A stretch of DNA of 64,000 nt from Escallonia rubra (lineage: Eukaryota; Streptophyta; Magnoliopsida; Escalloniales; Escalloniaceae). A program made the position numbers and the translations under genes. Position 1 is the stretch's first letter; every line of letters starts with the position of its first letter. Positions 49,101-59,915 of the stretch are shown one piece after another. The stretch is from NCBI GenBank assembly GCA_033065855.1, contig JAVXUO010000587.1, positions 434,001-498,000 of the forward strand, in the 5' to 3' direction. Below the pieces are notes generated by a model that made no database searches, was not told the DNA's origin, and worked only from the letters and a program-made list of their open reading frames with translations.

Positions 49101-49720
49101 TCCAAACACTTCCCACAATCCAGTTCCGATATATCCGGCGTGCACTGTTCCATCGCATAAATAGTCCAATCGCTCTTGTAGCTGCCATCCGCATACTTCC
49201 GTACACCATCCGATGGGGCTTTGCGACGTAAATCGGACAGTAGGATTTGCAGCACGTCATTGAACTGGGTCGTCGCGTTTCTCTGGTTATAACGGACGAA
49301 AACAAAACCATCGTCCATGGAGCTAAGTATGCTACGGTTGGAAAACCTTAACATGCATTCATCGTACCAGAGACCGGCTTCTTTCTGGTTAGGACACGCT
49401 TGGGTGATGGCTTGAACGGAGTTATTGAGGCAGCTGCGGCAGCTGGCGACCGCCAGATAGCCTACGCAGAGTCCGATAGCGTAAACTTGGTCCGGGTTTT
49501 GGCCGACGGAGGAGTTAAAGAAGCCGTCGGAGTCGAGGTCGGCGCTGGTGGGGATGGAGGAAAGGAGCTCATGCAGGTTCCTTGAGTAGGTGCTGTCGGT
49601 GGTGTAGTTGCCACTTGTTGAACAGCGGTTGTTGTAATTGGGTGCTGGCTGGGGAGTGGTGAGGCTCACTAGGAAATTGAGAATGAACAGAAACCAGAAG
49701 GATAGTCTTGGATTATCCAT
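44382..49720 (-). CDS. CRK3: cysteine-rich receptor-like kinase, type II ectodomain, recombinant tail, 681 aa model
   Basis: Predicted DUF26 receptor kinase. Minus-strand exons: 49720-48904 (817 bp), 46787-46668, 46563-46403, 46327-46117, 45993-45756, 44967-44817, 44729-44382. They total 2046 bp, in frame. Exon 1: signal peptide ([12 protein letters not shown]...), motifs [13 protein letters not shown] and [13 protein letters not shown], proline-rich stalk. Kinase motifs [20 protein letters not shown] and APE are present. It shares with CRK2 the shifted exon 2 acceptor, the intron 5 hAT MITE and the truncated type I exon. The last exon is CRK2-like until about 44,437 and CRK1-like from about 44,424 downstream, so it regains the long tail ending RRPVCAST. 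Linking exon 1 across the 2.1-kb intron is inference, as for CRK1. Confidence 0.75.
45007..45172. mobile_element. hAT-type MITE in CRK3 intron 5
   Basis: Duplicate of the CRK2 insertion: 166 bp, CTTAGTTG/CAACTAAG ends, 8-bp duplication GATAAGAG at 44,999-45,006 and 45,173-45,180. Inherited through the array duplication. Confidence 0.85.
46062..46109. repeat. (GT)n(GA)n microsatellite in CRK3 intron 4
   Basis: The same locus as in CRK2, longer here. It ends about 8 bp from the exon 4 donor at 46,117. Confidence 0.9.
47514..47712 (-). pseudogene. Truncated type I DUF26 exon in CRK3 intron 1
   Basis: Same remnant and same breakpoint as in CRK2. A short insertion containing an A-run (about 47,725-47,753) and a repeat of the word TAATTTCCCC follow the breakpoint. 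Confidence 0.85.
47715..48620. repeat. R block, copy 3
   Basis: Shared module sequence inside CRK3 intron 1. Lacks a small segment near 48,435 present in copy 2. Confidence 0.75.
47941..48333. mobile_element. Tourist-like MITE, copy 3
   Basis: Homologue of copies 1 and 2, with ends GGCCCTGCTTGTTTCA and TGAAACAAACAGGATC. Inherited by duplication. Confidence 0.6.
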
Positions 49721-50743
49721 GCTCTCCTTCTCGATCACTGTGAGCTCTGGCAAGTAGCATTGAGGGAGACTATGATTGGAAAGTTCCATATCATTTCCCT
49801 TTTTCAACAGTAAGTAGGGAGACAATACGATTGAAAAGTCTATATTACTTCATCGTTGTACTCCGGATAAAATAACGATATAAAAAATTTTACTCCTTAT
49901 TATTTTACATTTAATAAAATATTCATCATGATATTACAAGGTGATGGACCATACAAAAGATCAAACATATAATAAAAACGCGTTTGAATAATATTGAGAC
50001 TTAGGGTCTGTTTGACATAATTTTTTTTATTTTCAGTTTTTAAAGAGCAGTTTAATATTTTTTTTTACAAAAACAAGTGAGTGTTTGATAACCTTTTTTT
50101 TTTTAGTTTTTTTTTTTTGTGTGTGTTTGGTAACTCTTTTTATTTTGTGGTGGTTTGCAGTGGCGGTGGTGGGGCGTAGCAGTGGTCGACGGTGGTGGTG
50201 GCCGGCGGTTGTCGCGGCAGTCGCCGGCAGTGGCTGCCGGCGATGGTAAGGCCAATGCGGGAATGAAGACCGATTAAAAGGTGAGTGGGTAGGGGCAAGC
50301 CACAAGCAAGGGTGAGTCCCACCGTTGACCGTGACCTTTCTATTCGGTCTGTCTTCATTTCTTAATGATCTTTCGTTGTCAAATGACGCTTTTAATTACT
50401 ACTCGCACAGTTTCATAAAAAAATGTTTTATTTAACTTTTTATGCATACTAGTAAGAATTACGTGTATTTGCACGTTATATATTGATTTGAAATAAAAAT
50501 CTTATAAACCTTGATGAAAAATACAATTAAAATTAATTAATACAACTATTATAATGAACTATAATAATAAGTCAGTTATTGACTGCTAATCAAACATGAA
50601 GTATGAAAAGTTCATTGTACAAAATATGGTTTTTCTTTCAAACATGAATATTTCATGCCAATTATATATCACCGATATTTTTCGCTATTTTTTATAATTA
50701 TTTCTTTCGTCACATCAAGTTGCCGCTAAAGAGATTCTTAACT
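49721..50743. other. CRK3 upstream region with a replaced block
   Basis: Presumed CRK3 promoter. About 50,004-50,246 differs completely from the CRK2 counterpart (20,226-20,425). It begins GGGTCTGTTTGACATAA, contains T-runs and a GC-rich GGTGGTGGCCGGCGG-like stretch, and may be part of a TIR element. No matching far end was found. Confidence 0.45.
50325..50330. promoter_or_regulatory. W-box upstream of CRK3
   Basis: TTGACC about 605 bp upstream of the CRK3 start codon, in the same context as for CRK2. Retained although nearby sequence was replaced. Confidence 0.35.
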
Positions 50744-50748
50744 GTTCC

Positions 50749-51585
50749 TGTAGACACCAAAATTTTGTACCAATCAATAATGTAATATTTTGTTGACTGG
50801 TCAAATATTCAATGTCGCCGAAAAGTATGGACCAAATGCCCACGTGGAGTAAAACAAGCCAACGGGCTCGAAGTCAAAGACATGTCCAATAATAATACAT
50901 GGTCTAGCCCATGATCTTGCTACCAGAAAAGTCAAATTTCACTAAAATCATTCCTAAATTAAGTGGAGACAGATATCTATTTAATTGAGGAGATCAGATA
51001 ATTAAGGGGACAAAAATCTCCTTAATTACAAAGTTAAAACTCAAATCACGGGTTTTCCAAATTTAAGCCTACCATTTTCCTTATAAATAGAGGGCTTGGG
51101 ATGGAGGACAGAACAAACACAAGGTCTTCGCAATCAAAGCCTAAGCTCCGCTGAAACGCTGTCATTTTTCAGGTTGTGCTCATTTAAAGAACAATTTGCA
51201 CTAATGCAGTGCCGTTTTTGAATCGAGCACTTTCAAATTATGAAGATTGGTTTCTCTTTTGCCTCAAATAGAAGAGAAATTCACCTTCAGCATTATTGAT
51301 TCTACGAGTCAAGGATCAACATACTTGTTCGGGATAAAGCTTTGAAGCCCTCAAACAAGCACCGCTTCGACGATCTTTCGATCGTGAAGATTGAAGAAGT
51401 CAAATCCATGTTCCAAGATCAAGCTATTTCAGTCCTTGGATGGTGAATAAACAGGAGATCGAATCAGAGGACCCATGTTTATTTTCAGTATAAATCATAG
51501 AGTGGTGTAACCTACAGTTTAAATTTAATAAATCGAATTTTTTTGCATTGTTTCTTGTCTCGCAGACACGAAATTTGTGTGTACA
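50749..51585 (+). mobile_element. Old solo LTR (Gypsy-like), right copy
   Basis: An 837-bp counterpart of the left LTR, uninterrupted. Starts TGTAGACACC, ends GTGTGTACA, flanked by GTTCC (50,744-50,748) and GTTCT (51,586-51,590). TATA-like CTTATAAATAGAGGG at about 51,080. Fossil with no internal region. Confidence 0.75.
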
Positions 51586-51590
51586 GTTCT

Positions 51591-52228
51591 ATATTATATC
51601 TTGTTCTCCAATGTACACTGACATCGTAAGTAGTCTCAAACATTTTTCACAAATATCTAAGTCTCAAGAAACCAAGTTTGACTGTACAGTAATAAAAGTC
51701 TTGTAATATGTTTTGATGGCATATATATAAGTCTTGGAAGTGTGATTGAGGTGAAGCTTGAATTATAATTAAGTGAAATTAACGAAAGTTCAAAAATTAA
51801 TCCGAAAAGGATTGTCGAAAGTAGAGTATATAACATGAATAAGTTATGATTAATAAACATATAACAAAGTTTATAAGACGAAATGATTTAGAAGCTTAAA
51901 TGTTGTATCTTTAAAACAAAAAATCAAGCGAACCCAAGAGATCTACCAGGACACATATATAAATTGAATTGCTTAGGCAACAAATTTAGTAGCCCTAACT
52001 TTCAATGATCTTTCCAAAGTTTTTCTATTGTTCAATTTTAGAATTTAAGCACTTTTTCCGGCAAGCATCACCATTAAAGTTCAAATTATCATAACTTATG
52101 GTTTTCAGTATAATTCATTATCCATCTTGTTTCTTTCTGTACAGTGATGGCTATTTCTTGTAACGATGATTATTGGGGGCCAAAATATCCCTTGTAGTTT
52201 ATTTGCTTTTGGTAATGATCTAGTCTAT
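51591..52228. other. Non-coding, shared by both arrays
   Basis: Matches 23,891-24,530. No gene seen. Confidence 0.45.
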
Positions 52229-52230
52229 TA

Positions 52231-52275
52231 CTCCCTCCGTCCTTAAAAAAATCGATCATATCTTCTTTTTGGTCT

Positions 52276-52353
<78 letters not shown>

Positions 52354-52596
52354 ACCAGTTTTCAAATTAAAAAAATTCTCTACATGTTCTTACATCTTTA
52401 CCTTTTGTAAACTATTTCTTATTCTACTTCATCTCCACAATTAATCATCCACCAACCTATTTCTCTCTATTGAACCACTTTATTCCTCCCCTCCCCCTCC
52501 TCTCTTTCGGGATAGAATGAGAAACTCATAAAATAAGATTCATATCCTAAATAAGCGTGAACTTAAATATGATCAAATATATTGGGACGAACGGGT
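52231..52596. mobile_element. Stowaway-like MITE, right copy
   Basis: Ends CTCCCTCCGTCC and GGACGAACGGGT, TA on each side (52,229-52,230 and 52,597-52,598). Longer than the left copy because of an AT expansion. Confidence 0.8.
52281..52350. repeat. (AT)35 microsatellite inside the MITE
   Basis: Uninterrupted AT run of 70 bp. The left copy has only a short AT run at about 24,585-24,598. Confidence 0.95.
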
Positions 52597-52598
52597 TA

Positions 52599-53689
52599 TA
52601 ACTTTGATGCATCTCTTATTTTAATATTAAAGTACAAAGCAAGTCTTTTTTCAATTTTTTTTATCTTAAGTTCTAACGTTCGAGTATAATTTGTCTGAAA
52701 CCACGCTTAATCTTAATTATACTTTCTTTTTTCTACTTTTCAATTAAAAATATATAGTGTACTCTAAATTTTTCTTGACAGTGTACTCTAAAGTTCACTT
52801 TGAATTTTTTCTAGCATGACCTTGTTCATTATAGTAGTACAATTAAGGCTATTGATTTAGATGTGCATGTAATTTAGCATATATTTGCCATATGATTTTA
52901 TTTTTAACAGAGACTTATATGATAATATCACACCTACTCATCTAAAAAGTCTATATACATGTGTGTCTGTGTGTCCCTTTGAAATCTATACTACACAATG
53001 AATATGTGAAATTGATATCAGATAAAGGTAATGAACTAAGTAATTCTAATAATGTCTGTAAACTTATGTTTTTCACCCTATATTAATACATACGCATTAC
53101 AATTTTAATATAAATTCAAACTCAAAAAAGTTTATCAAGAATAATTTATAACCCATATCATTCATTAAATAAAGACTTGTATCATCAAAATAAAAAGGAA
53201 AAGAAATATTACCAATGCCATAAGATTTTGGGAGTTAAGAAAATCTTGATGTTGCAGCACTAACAGCTGCTATCTTCGTTGTGTTCTTTCTTCATCTCCA
53301 ATAATCTTTGTCGTGTTGTTTCCTGCAACTTCTCCTGCCGGAACCACAAATTAAGGTAACCATAGTTACAGTGCCAATGACACAACTCAAAAGCACATCT
53401 CCAGAACCCTCTCAATGATGCCGGGAGACTGCTTCAGAATAAATAACTATCTCTGGAGTTATTATATTGAGCAAAATTTCAGAAAAGTAAATAGAGAGAG
53501 AGATACACGGACACCTATTAGATATAAAGACAAGCATATCAAAATTGTGAATCACAAAGGAGACTGTTACCAGACCAGTAAACCTTCTTTACTAGCATAT
53601 CCATGATATCCACTATAAGCTTCCTAAGCCGATGATCGTTATCAGCGCATTAGTCACTGTGGAAGCAGCTCAAAGCAAGTCTTTATTTA
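52599..53689. other. Non-coding; array end, degenerate membrane-exon trace
   Basis: 52,599-53,052 matches the left array up to the Helitron insertion point. About 53,240-53,360 faintly resembles a CRK membrane exon and its acceptor on the minus strand (compare 890-1000) but is not usable. From 53,483 the sequence matches 39,571 onward. Confidence 0.4.
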
Positions 53690-54600
53690 ATGAATGATAT
53701 GGGTTTTAACAAGTGGAAGCAGCTCAAAGCAAGTTATACAAGTATATGCTTTGTGTCCATAAGTATCCAAGTAACTCAATGCAGTAATTAGATGACAAGT
53801 ACCTGGAGCTGGTGGCGGCCGTAGTAGTGGTGATGGAGGAGGCGCATAAGACAGAGTCTCGTTGTAGAAAGGCGTGATCTCATACCAAAATAGATAGCTG
53901 GTGCTAAGACCTCTCCTCTTATTTTCCCATCACAACATTAGGGAAGAATTCCGCAGGCCCCTCTGGCCTCTAAGCAGTCATTGCACTACTGGCTAGATAA
54001 ATCAGGGGTGCACTGCATAAGTGATAAATCAGTGATGGTTGTATTACCAGTAGCGAACTTGTGGACTGAATCACCTCTTGCAGCTTCACCACGCAGGTTG
54101 TATAAGAAGGTTGCTAATGCCATGTTGAACTGACTCGTGTTCGAGGCATTCTTAGGATTGGTCATGTAGCCGCTAGGCAGAGATTCCGTGGTGTGGAATA
54201 TTGTCCAATTCGAGTACCTTACCATACAATTTCGGTACCATCCGATTGCCTCCTTAGTGTAATCACATATTTGTCTAAGCCTATGAGTAGAGTCATCAAC
54301 ACATCTCGCGATAAGATTGACAACATCAGGGTCTTTGCCATCAGAGACGTTGGAGAAACTAGAGGGCGTAGCTGATACAGAGTAGATTGCATCATGAAGA
54401 TTTCCCCGGTTAGTGCTTTCTTGTGTAAAATTTCTACATGCATTTCCTTTGGAAGTCAGGCTGGGCAATTGTGAGACCAACCACAAGAAGTGGAATATCG
54501 ACAGGCAGGGGGGTTTTTCAGGATTAGGCAATGGACAAAAAAGTAGTCTGCGGGCCGGCGTTCGAGTCAAATGGGTGATGCATTTGTGATGTAACAATTT
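53690..54600 (-). pseudogene. DUF26 relic P3
   Basis: The best-preserved of three related relics. A long open stretch (54,597-53,986) contains FTQESTNRGNLHDAIYSVSA, RCVDDSTHRLRQICDYTKEA and MQCTPDLSSQ, but the first C-x8-C-x2-C motif is lost and the second is cut. The stalk part follows at 53,985-53,800 in another frame. No membrane or kinase exons follow. Confidence 0.8.
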
Positions 54601-54913
54601 AGAGTACCAAATTGCTTTTATATTCTTGTTTGACTCCTTATTTTTTCATCGCTGGAGTACTTCAGGAGGGGGGAGAAGCAATGAGGGAATCAACTTGTAA
54701 CATGTATTCAGAAGTAGAAGGAAAATGTCATTTACAGTGGAATAGTAGGCCAGGTGTAGCCTAATCTATCAATAATTACAGTACAAGATATCGTAAAACC
54801 CTCATCATTGAGCAAGGGAGAAGGATCAAAATTCGCTCATGAATAACCTAGGTACCAGGGGAAAAAAAAATTACACCGCAGGTAGATACACATACAGGTC
54901 TCCTTTCAATCTC
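54601..54913. other. CRK4 3' flank
   Basis: Sequence similar to the 3' flanks of CRK1-3. No gene seen. Confidence 0.5.
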
Positions 54914-57900
54914 CTAGCAGAGAGAAGCACTGGTTGAATCTTGATCTGAAGGGAAAAAAGCTGCCCCTTCGCCAGTTATTGAAGATTGTTCAAATATGTC
55001 AAGCCTGCCAACAGAGAATGGAGGTTCGGATGGTTGTGGCAGGCTTGTCAGTTGGCCTCCAAGCATGAAAACAACAGTTGACATAGTAGGCCTATCGGCA
55101 GGATTTTCCTGAACACACAACAATGCAATGTTGATCCATCTCAAAGCCTCGGTCAGAGGACAACTTTCCACTAGATTTTGATCAATCAACAGCTGCCCTT
55201 TGCCTTCTTTCCATACTCGCCAAGCCTGTTCATTTCATATACATGATGATTAAAAAGTACGAAGTCTAATTTCGTTTATCCTATATATGTTGGTGAAGAG
55301 TGGATAACCTACACAAGATACGAGGTTTTCAACATGCTCTGCCCCATAGAAGCCCCTGTTGCGTTTCCCAGTGATGATTTCAAGCATCATAACACCGAAG
55401 CTGTACACGTCAGACTTGGTTGAAAATAGTCCCTCCATTGCATACTCTGGTGCCATGTATCCACTATCAGAAGGGGAAAACATAAAAAGAGATGATAAGA
55501 TTTATAGATATCCGTACGTTGTTCAAGCACATCCGGATACAGTAATCAGAATTACACTAAGTTTTACGTCTGCAACATACTGAGAGTGCATAACTTTGCG
55601 ATTATATGACGAGAGACTGTTTCAAGAATCTTGGAGCAAGTATACTATGGTCATAAGAGGATCTATACATTATACTGTGACAGGGTCATGTGCAGACAAT
55701 GCAACTTACAGAACTTTCATTACTATCTTGCTAGTACTCGTTAAAACCTTCATTCCCCAATCTGGATTCGAAAATCTAACCCGGAATGAATATATACTGT
55801 CAACCTGAACAGCAGTATGTCAAGTTTCCAAAAATCTAAACACCTTACTTTGCTCAAAGCAAGGTGCTGTATTGAAGTGCCAAAATCAGAAACACAGAGA
55901 TCTCGGCCTTGATTATCATCACCAACCTTGCCAATCATTACCTTCCCTAGTTGTTTCTTTCTGCAACCAAATAATTTGAACTGGCACCTTAATTACTACA
56001 GTATAGCACTAGAGTGACTTACAATTTACAATACTGTCATTTGATATATGGAAAGAGAAGGAAGGGAAATTACTATGTCCCAACAACTCTGTTTGTGTTG
56101 GCCTCAACTTGACTGCTTCCAAAAATTCTAGCGGTGCCAAAATCCGATATTTTCGCGTTCATTTCGTCGTCCAATAGAACATTGCTGGCTTTCATGTCCC
56201 TGTGAATGGTTTTAAGGCGGGAGTCCTCATGCAGGTATCGGAGTCCCTTTGCTATACCATCAACTATGTTAGCGCGCTTAGGCCAGTCGAGTTCCCTACA
56301 TTTTATCGGATCTGCTTTGTAGGAAGAAAAGTTACATGAAACAGAATAAGATTACAGTACTTTCTATTGGATAGCTAAATGAATGTGTGTGTGTGTGTGT
56401 TTGTGTGAGTGAGAGTGAGAGTGAGAGTGAGAGAGAGAGAGAGAGAGAGATTACAAACCAAAAAGGAATGCGTCAAGACTAGTGTTGGCCATGTATTCAT
56501 AGACAAGGAGCTTTTCATCCCCTTCTATGCAGCAACCTAAAAGCCTCACCAAATTTTTGTGTTGAAGTTTCACAATTAGCCTTACTTCAGTCTTGAACTC
56601 GTCTAGACCTTGCCCAGAGTTTTTAGAAAGCCTTTTAACTGCAATTTCTTTTCCATCATCCAGCTTCCCCTAAAAGCATACTGAAAAGATAAAGAAAGAA
56701 ACAAAATTTGACAGTCATGTCAATACAGCTCGAAAATGTCCTTACCCTGTAAACTGGGCCAAAACCACCTTCTCCCAGCTTATTTGCAATAGAGAAACTG
56801 TTCGTGGCAGCCTGTATAGTGGTTAGCATGAAGTATTGCATTTCTCCACTGTCGCCCTGATCCAGTTGAAGCGTATATCCCTCAAGGGAATCCGCTTTAC
56901 ATAAAACTGCCAATTTGCGTAATGAAAATATTTCAAACCTCTGAATCGAGTAACACATCAGAATCAACGTAACAACAACACTGTTGATCGAAATGCTGAA
57001 TTATTTCAACCTTTTCGTTTTTGGTTCCTGCCATGCCAGCGGTAAACAAAGAGCACCAGGATTGCTACCACTGCTGCTGTTAACGTTGACACCGTAACGG
57101 GCACTATCCAAGTAGCATTCTTCCTTCGTACTTCTGCCAACACTAAACAAATTAAGGTAACCACAATAAGCGTCCAAAAAACGAAAGCTATAACCTTCAA
57201 TAGAGCATCTCTTGAATCCCTTTCCACTGATGTGGAGAGACAATGCCTCAATTACCAACAAAAGAGTCCTTCTTGAGACTAGGACCATGAGCCTAGAGAT
57301 GACAAAAAGAATACATTACTCATGACAAAGAGAACTTTCTATCAGGCAAGAACCTTCTGCAGTGGAGTACATCAATATTCTCCGCTTTGGATGCCTAGGC
57401 AATCATAAATTTCAGAATCATTTGGTACAATAAGGTACTTGTCCAATGCATAAAATGGATGGATCCGAGTACATTAAAAAACCATCGCCTTAGGACAGAA
57501 TATCTTATGTAACGAGTAGAGCTGTTTGTATCTCCTACAAATAGCAATCACATCGTATGGTGAAAGGGATAAAGCTACCTGCCCACCTCACATTGCCTAT
57601 TTCAAGCTGACGAGAACGGCCAGTGCGTGAGGCTCCATGTTTCAAACTTGTGACCTACTGACCTCCTTACAATGGAGCAACCTTAGGTCAACCCTCACAC
57701 ATAACATTTTAATGCTCCAAGATATTGTAAAGAAAGAACTGAAGACTCCGAAATTACAGGGTCTAAGTATATGCTTTAGCTGAACTCTTACTTAAAAGCA
57801 ATGAAGCAATTCAGAGCATTTAACCAATACCAGTATAGTGCAAAATGAAAGGAACAGACCTAGACATACCTGCATGCAATGCTGGTGGTGCAGCAGGTGG

Positions 57901-58671
57901 TGGTGCATCAGCCAGAGTCTCATTATAAAAGGCTACAATCTCATACCGAAAGTAACAGCTGGGGCTAAGAACCCTACCTCCTATTTTCCCGCCACAACAA
58001 GATGGATAAACTGCGATTGCCGTGCCTAAGCAACTAGAGCATTGAGGCCCAGAAATATCAGGAGTGCACTGCACAAGCCCATAGATGGTCAAGTTGTCCG
58101 GGCCGACTGTTTTACCTGTAGCAAACATGCGTGTAGAACCACCACCTGTTGCAGCCTCGCCTTGAAGCTTTTCCAACAAGCTTATAAGTGCCTTGTTGAA
58201 CGGCACCACATGTGGTGCGCTATAAACATTTAGTAGGTAGCCACTAGGTGCGGTCTCCATGATGCCAAATATAGAACGATTCGAGTACCTAACCATACAA
58301 TCGTCGTAGTATCCGATTACCTCCTTCTGGTATGGACATAGCTGTCTTAACTTGCGAGTAGAGTCATCGACACATCTACGACACGTATCGGGGTCAACAT
58401 CTCCCCTGCAAAGCGCTATAGCATTAGCTACGTCGGGTGTTTGGCCAGACGAAAAGTTGGAGAAACTAGTCGCCTTAGTGGAGAGAGTGAAGAGGAGATC
58501 GTCGAGGTTTTTACGGTACACGCTATCTTGTGTGTAATTTCCAGTATCTAGGCAGAGGTAGCCTGGGAAATCAGGCTGTGCAACGGTGAGACCAACAGTA
58601 AAAGCGTGTATGAAAATGTGAAAAAGGACTAACACCCATCCTCCAGAGCCCATTGCCGGATAACTTGTCAA
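54914..58671 (-). CDS. CRK4: cysteine-rich receptor-like kinase, type I ectodomain, 665 aa
   Basis: Complete predicted DUF26 receptor Ser/Thr kinase. Minus-strand exons: 58671-57870, 57133-57011, 56906-56746, 56669-56459, 56311-56074, 55463-55313, 55225-54914. They total 1998 bp, with GT/AG introns. Residues 1-31 signal peptide; DUF26 domains at about 32-135 and 145-255 with [13 protein letters not shown] and [13 protein letters not shown]; proline-rich stalk to 267; membrane helix about 276-298; GEGGFG about 353-358; catalytic-site Lys about 374; HRD about 469-471; DFG about 489; APE about 516. Arg precedes the catalytic Asp, so it is an RD-type kinase. The tail ends SASLC. It has no type II exon upstream and best represents the ancestral layout. 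It likely acts at the plasma membrane with the DUF26 pair in the apoplast; ligand unknown. Confidence 0.9.
56383..56452. repeat. Compound (GT)n/(GAGT)n/(GA)n microsatellite in CRK4 intron 4
   Basis: The longest and most complex version of the intron 4 microsatellite, ending about 7 bp from the exon 4 donor at 56,459. Confidence 0.9.
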
Positions 58672-59247
58672 GCTAACAATAAAAATTAGGCCTCCAAGTT
58701 CGTCTGACTTCAGCTGGGAATGATGAACCCAATTTGGGGTTGGACAAAGGAGATCTGAGAATACAATGTCCTTGAAAATGATTCATTTGGTAAATGATGC
58801 GTGCACACTATAGTTGGTATGTGAACAGAAGGAGCTTTCGAAGTTGATTATAAGAAAGATGAATTTAATAAGGACCTGTCACAACTCCAATTTTTAAAGG
58901 ACATCAGAAGCAAGCCGGCGGTTGTCCTTGTGGTTGGCTAATGGACAAACACCAGCAGGCCGGCATCCCCATCCATACCTGACGCCTTTGAATTGTGTAC
59001 TTAGTCTTGTTGCTATGGATAAAGTCTGAGAGACTGCAACAAAATCCCTACCAAGGTCTTGGACACAGTTCGTCTTTTTTATTGTTCTCTTGTTATTGGC
59101 TGAGATTTCTATTTAATACTCGTTGCAACATTGTTTCTGAAGGGGATAGCTTGAAGTTCTCTTAATGAGACGATACAGGCCTTGAGCAAGTGGGAAGAAC
59201 AGCAAATCAGGTGGTTCTGTTTCCTCTTCCTCCATTTATCTTCTCCT
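58672..59247. promoter_or_regulatory. CRK4 5' flank, presumed promoter
   Basis: About 575 bp between the CRK4 start and the R block. The first 190 bp resemble 9,743-9,940 next to the dead CRK1 type I exon; the remainder is unique here. I recognise no specific box with confidence. Confidence 0.4.
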
Positions 59248-59915
59248 TTCTAATTTCCCCTTGTTTTACCCTTACTTCATCTTCCTCCTAAGTTCTAACA
59301 TAATTCTCGCCTCGTTCCCACCCTCAATTCTCGCTCCCCCATTCACTCACTCTACACCCTGACGCTCTTGCTAGGATTGAAATATTCAGTTTGTCCGTGA
59401 CAAACCCTTTATAACGTTAACCATGTTTGTTCAAGCTGGAAGTTAAGGCCCTCCTTGTTTCAAGCAATAACAACCCATGGATAAACTAATTCTGAAGAAT
59501 ATTCTTCCCAAAAACGAGTTCCCAAGAATCTCTTCCTAAAACATCATTTTCAGTTGTTTGGCTAAACATTAGAAAGTTTGAATTGGATAGTTGAAGAGTG
59601 GTTTGACCAAAACCGACTACACCAGGGGAGGAAGTGAGGGTGTGTGCGTGTGGTGGGGGAAGGGGAAATAGAGGAAGAGCTCGGCTGTCTGAAAGATGAC
59701 GTATCGACTGTTGAGTGGTTTTTCGGCATTTTTATTCTTCAAGAAGTGTGACCGGAATCATTTTTCGTTAAACAAATCGTAAGGAAGCACAAACATCGAA
59801 AGCAACTGAAACAGCAAGCAAAAATTCCAATACCACAATCAACGAACTTCAGCCCAACTGAAACAACAAACTCAAGAAAGCAAGCAACTCAATCCAGTGC
59901 CAGGAAATGCATTCC
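59248..59915. repeat. R block, copy 4
   Basis: Upstream of CRK4, matching copies 1-3 until about 59,915, where homology ends before any type II exon would appear. The Tourist-like MITE within starts at 59,447, but its right end is lost near 59,810. Confidence 0.7.

Larger units (their letters stand above)
40235..53052. repeat. Array duplication, right copy
   Basis: A mosaic of left parts 1 and 2 joined at 44,424-44,437. The equivalent of 6,131-14,700 (CRK1 body and relic P1) is missing. Confidence 0.85.

Noticed and set aside
50033-50305. Minus-strand ORFs rich in Thr/Pro/His
   Set aside because: Low-complexity translation of a GC-rich repeat and T-runs in a replaced block.
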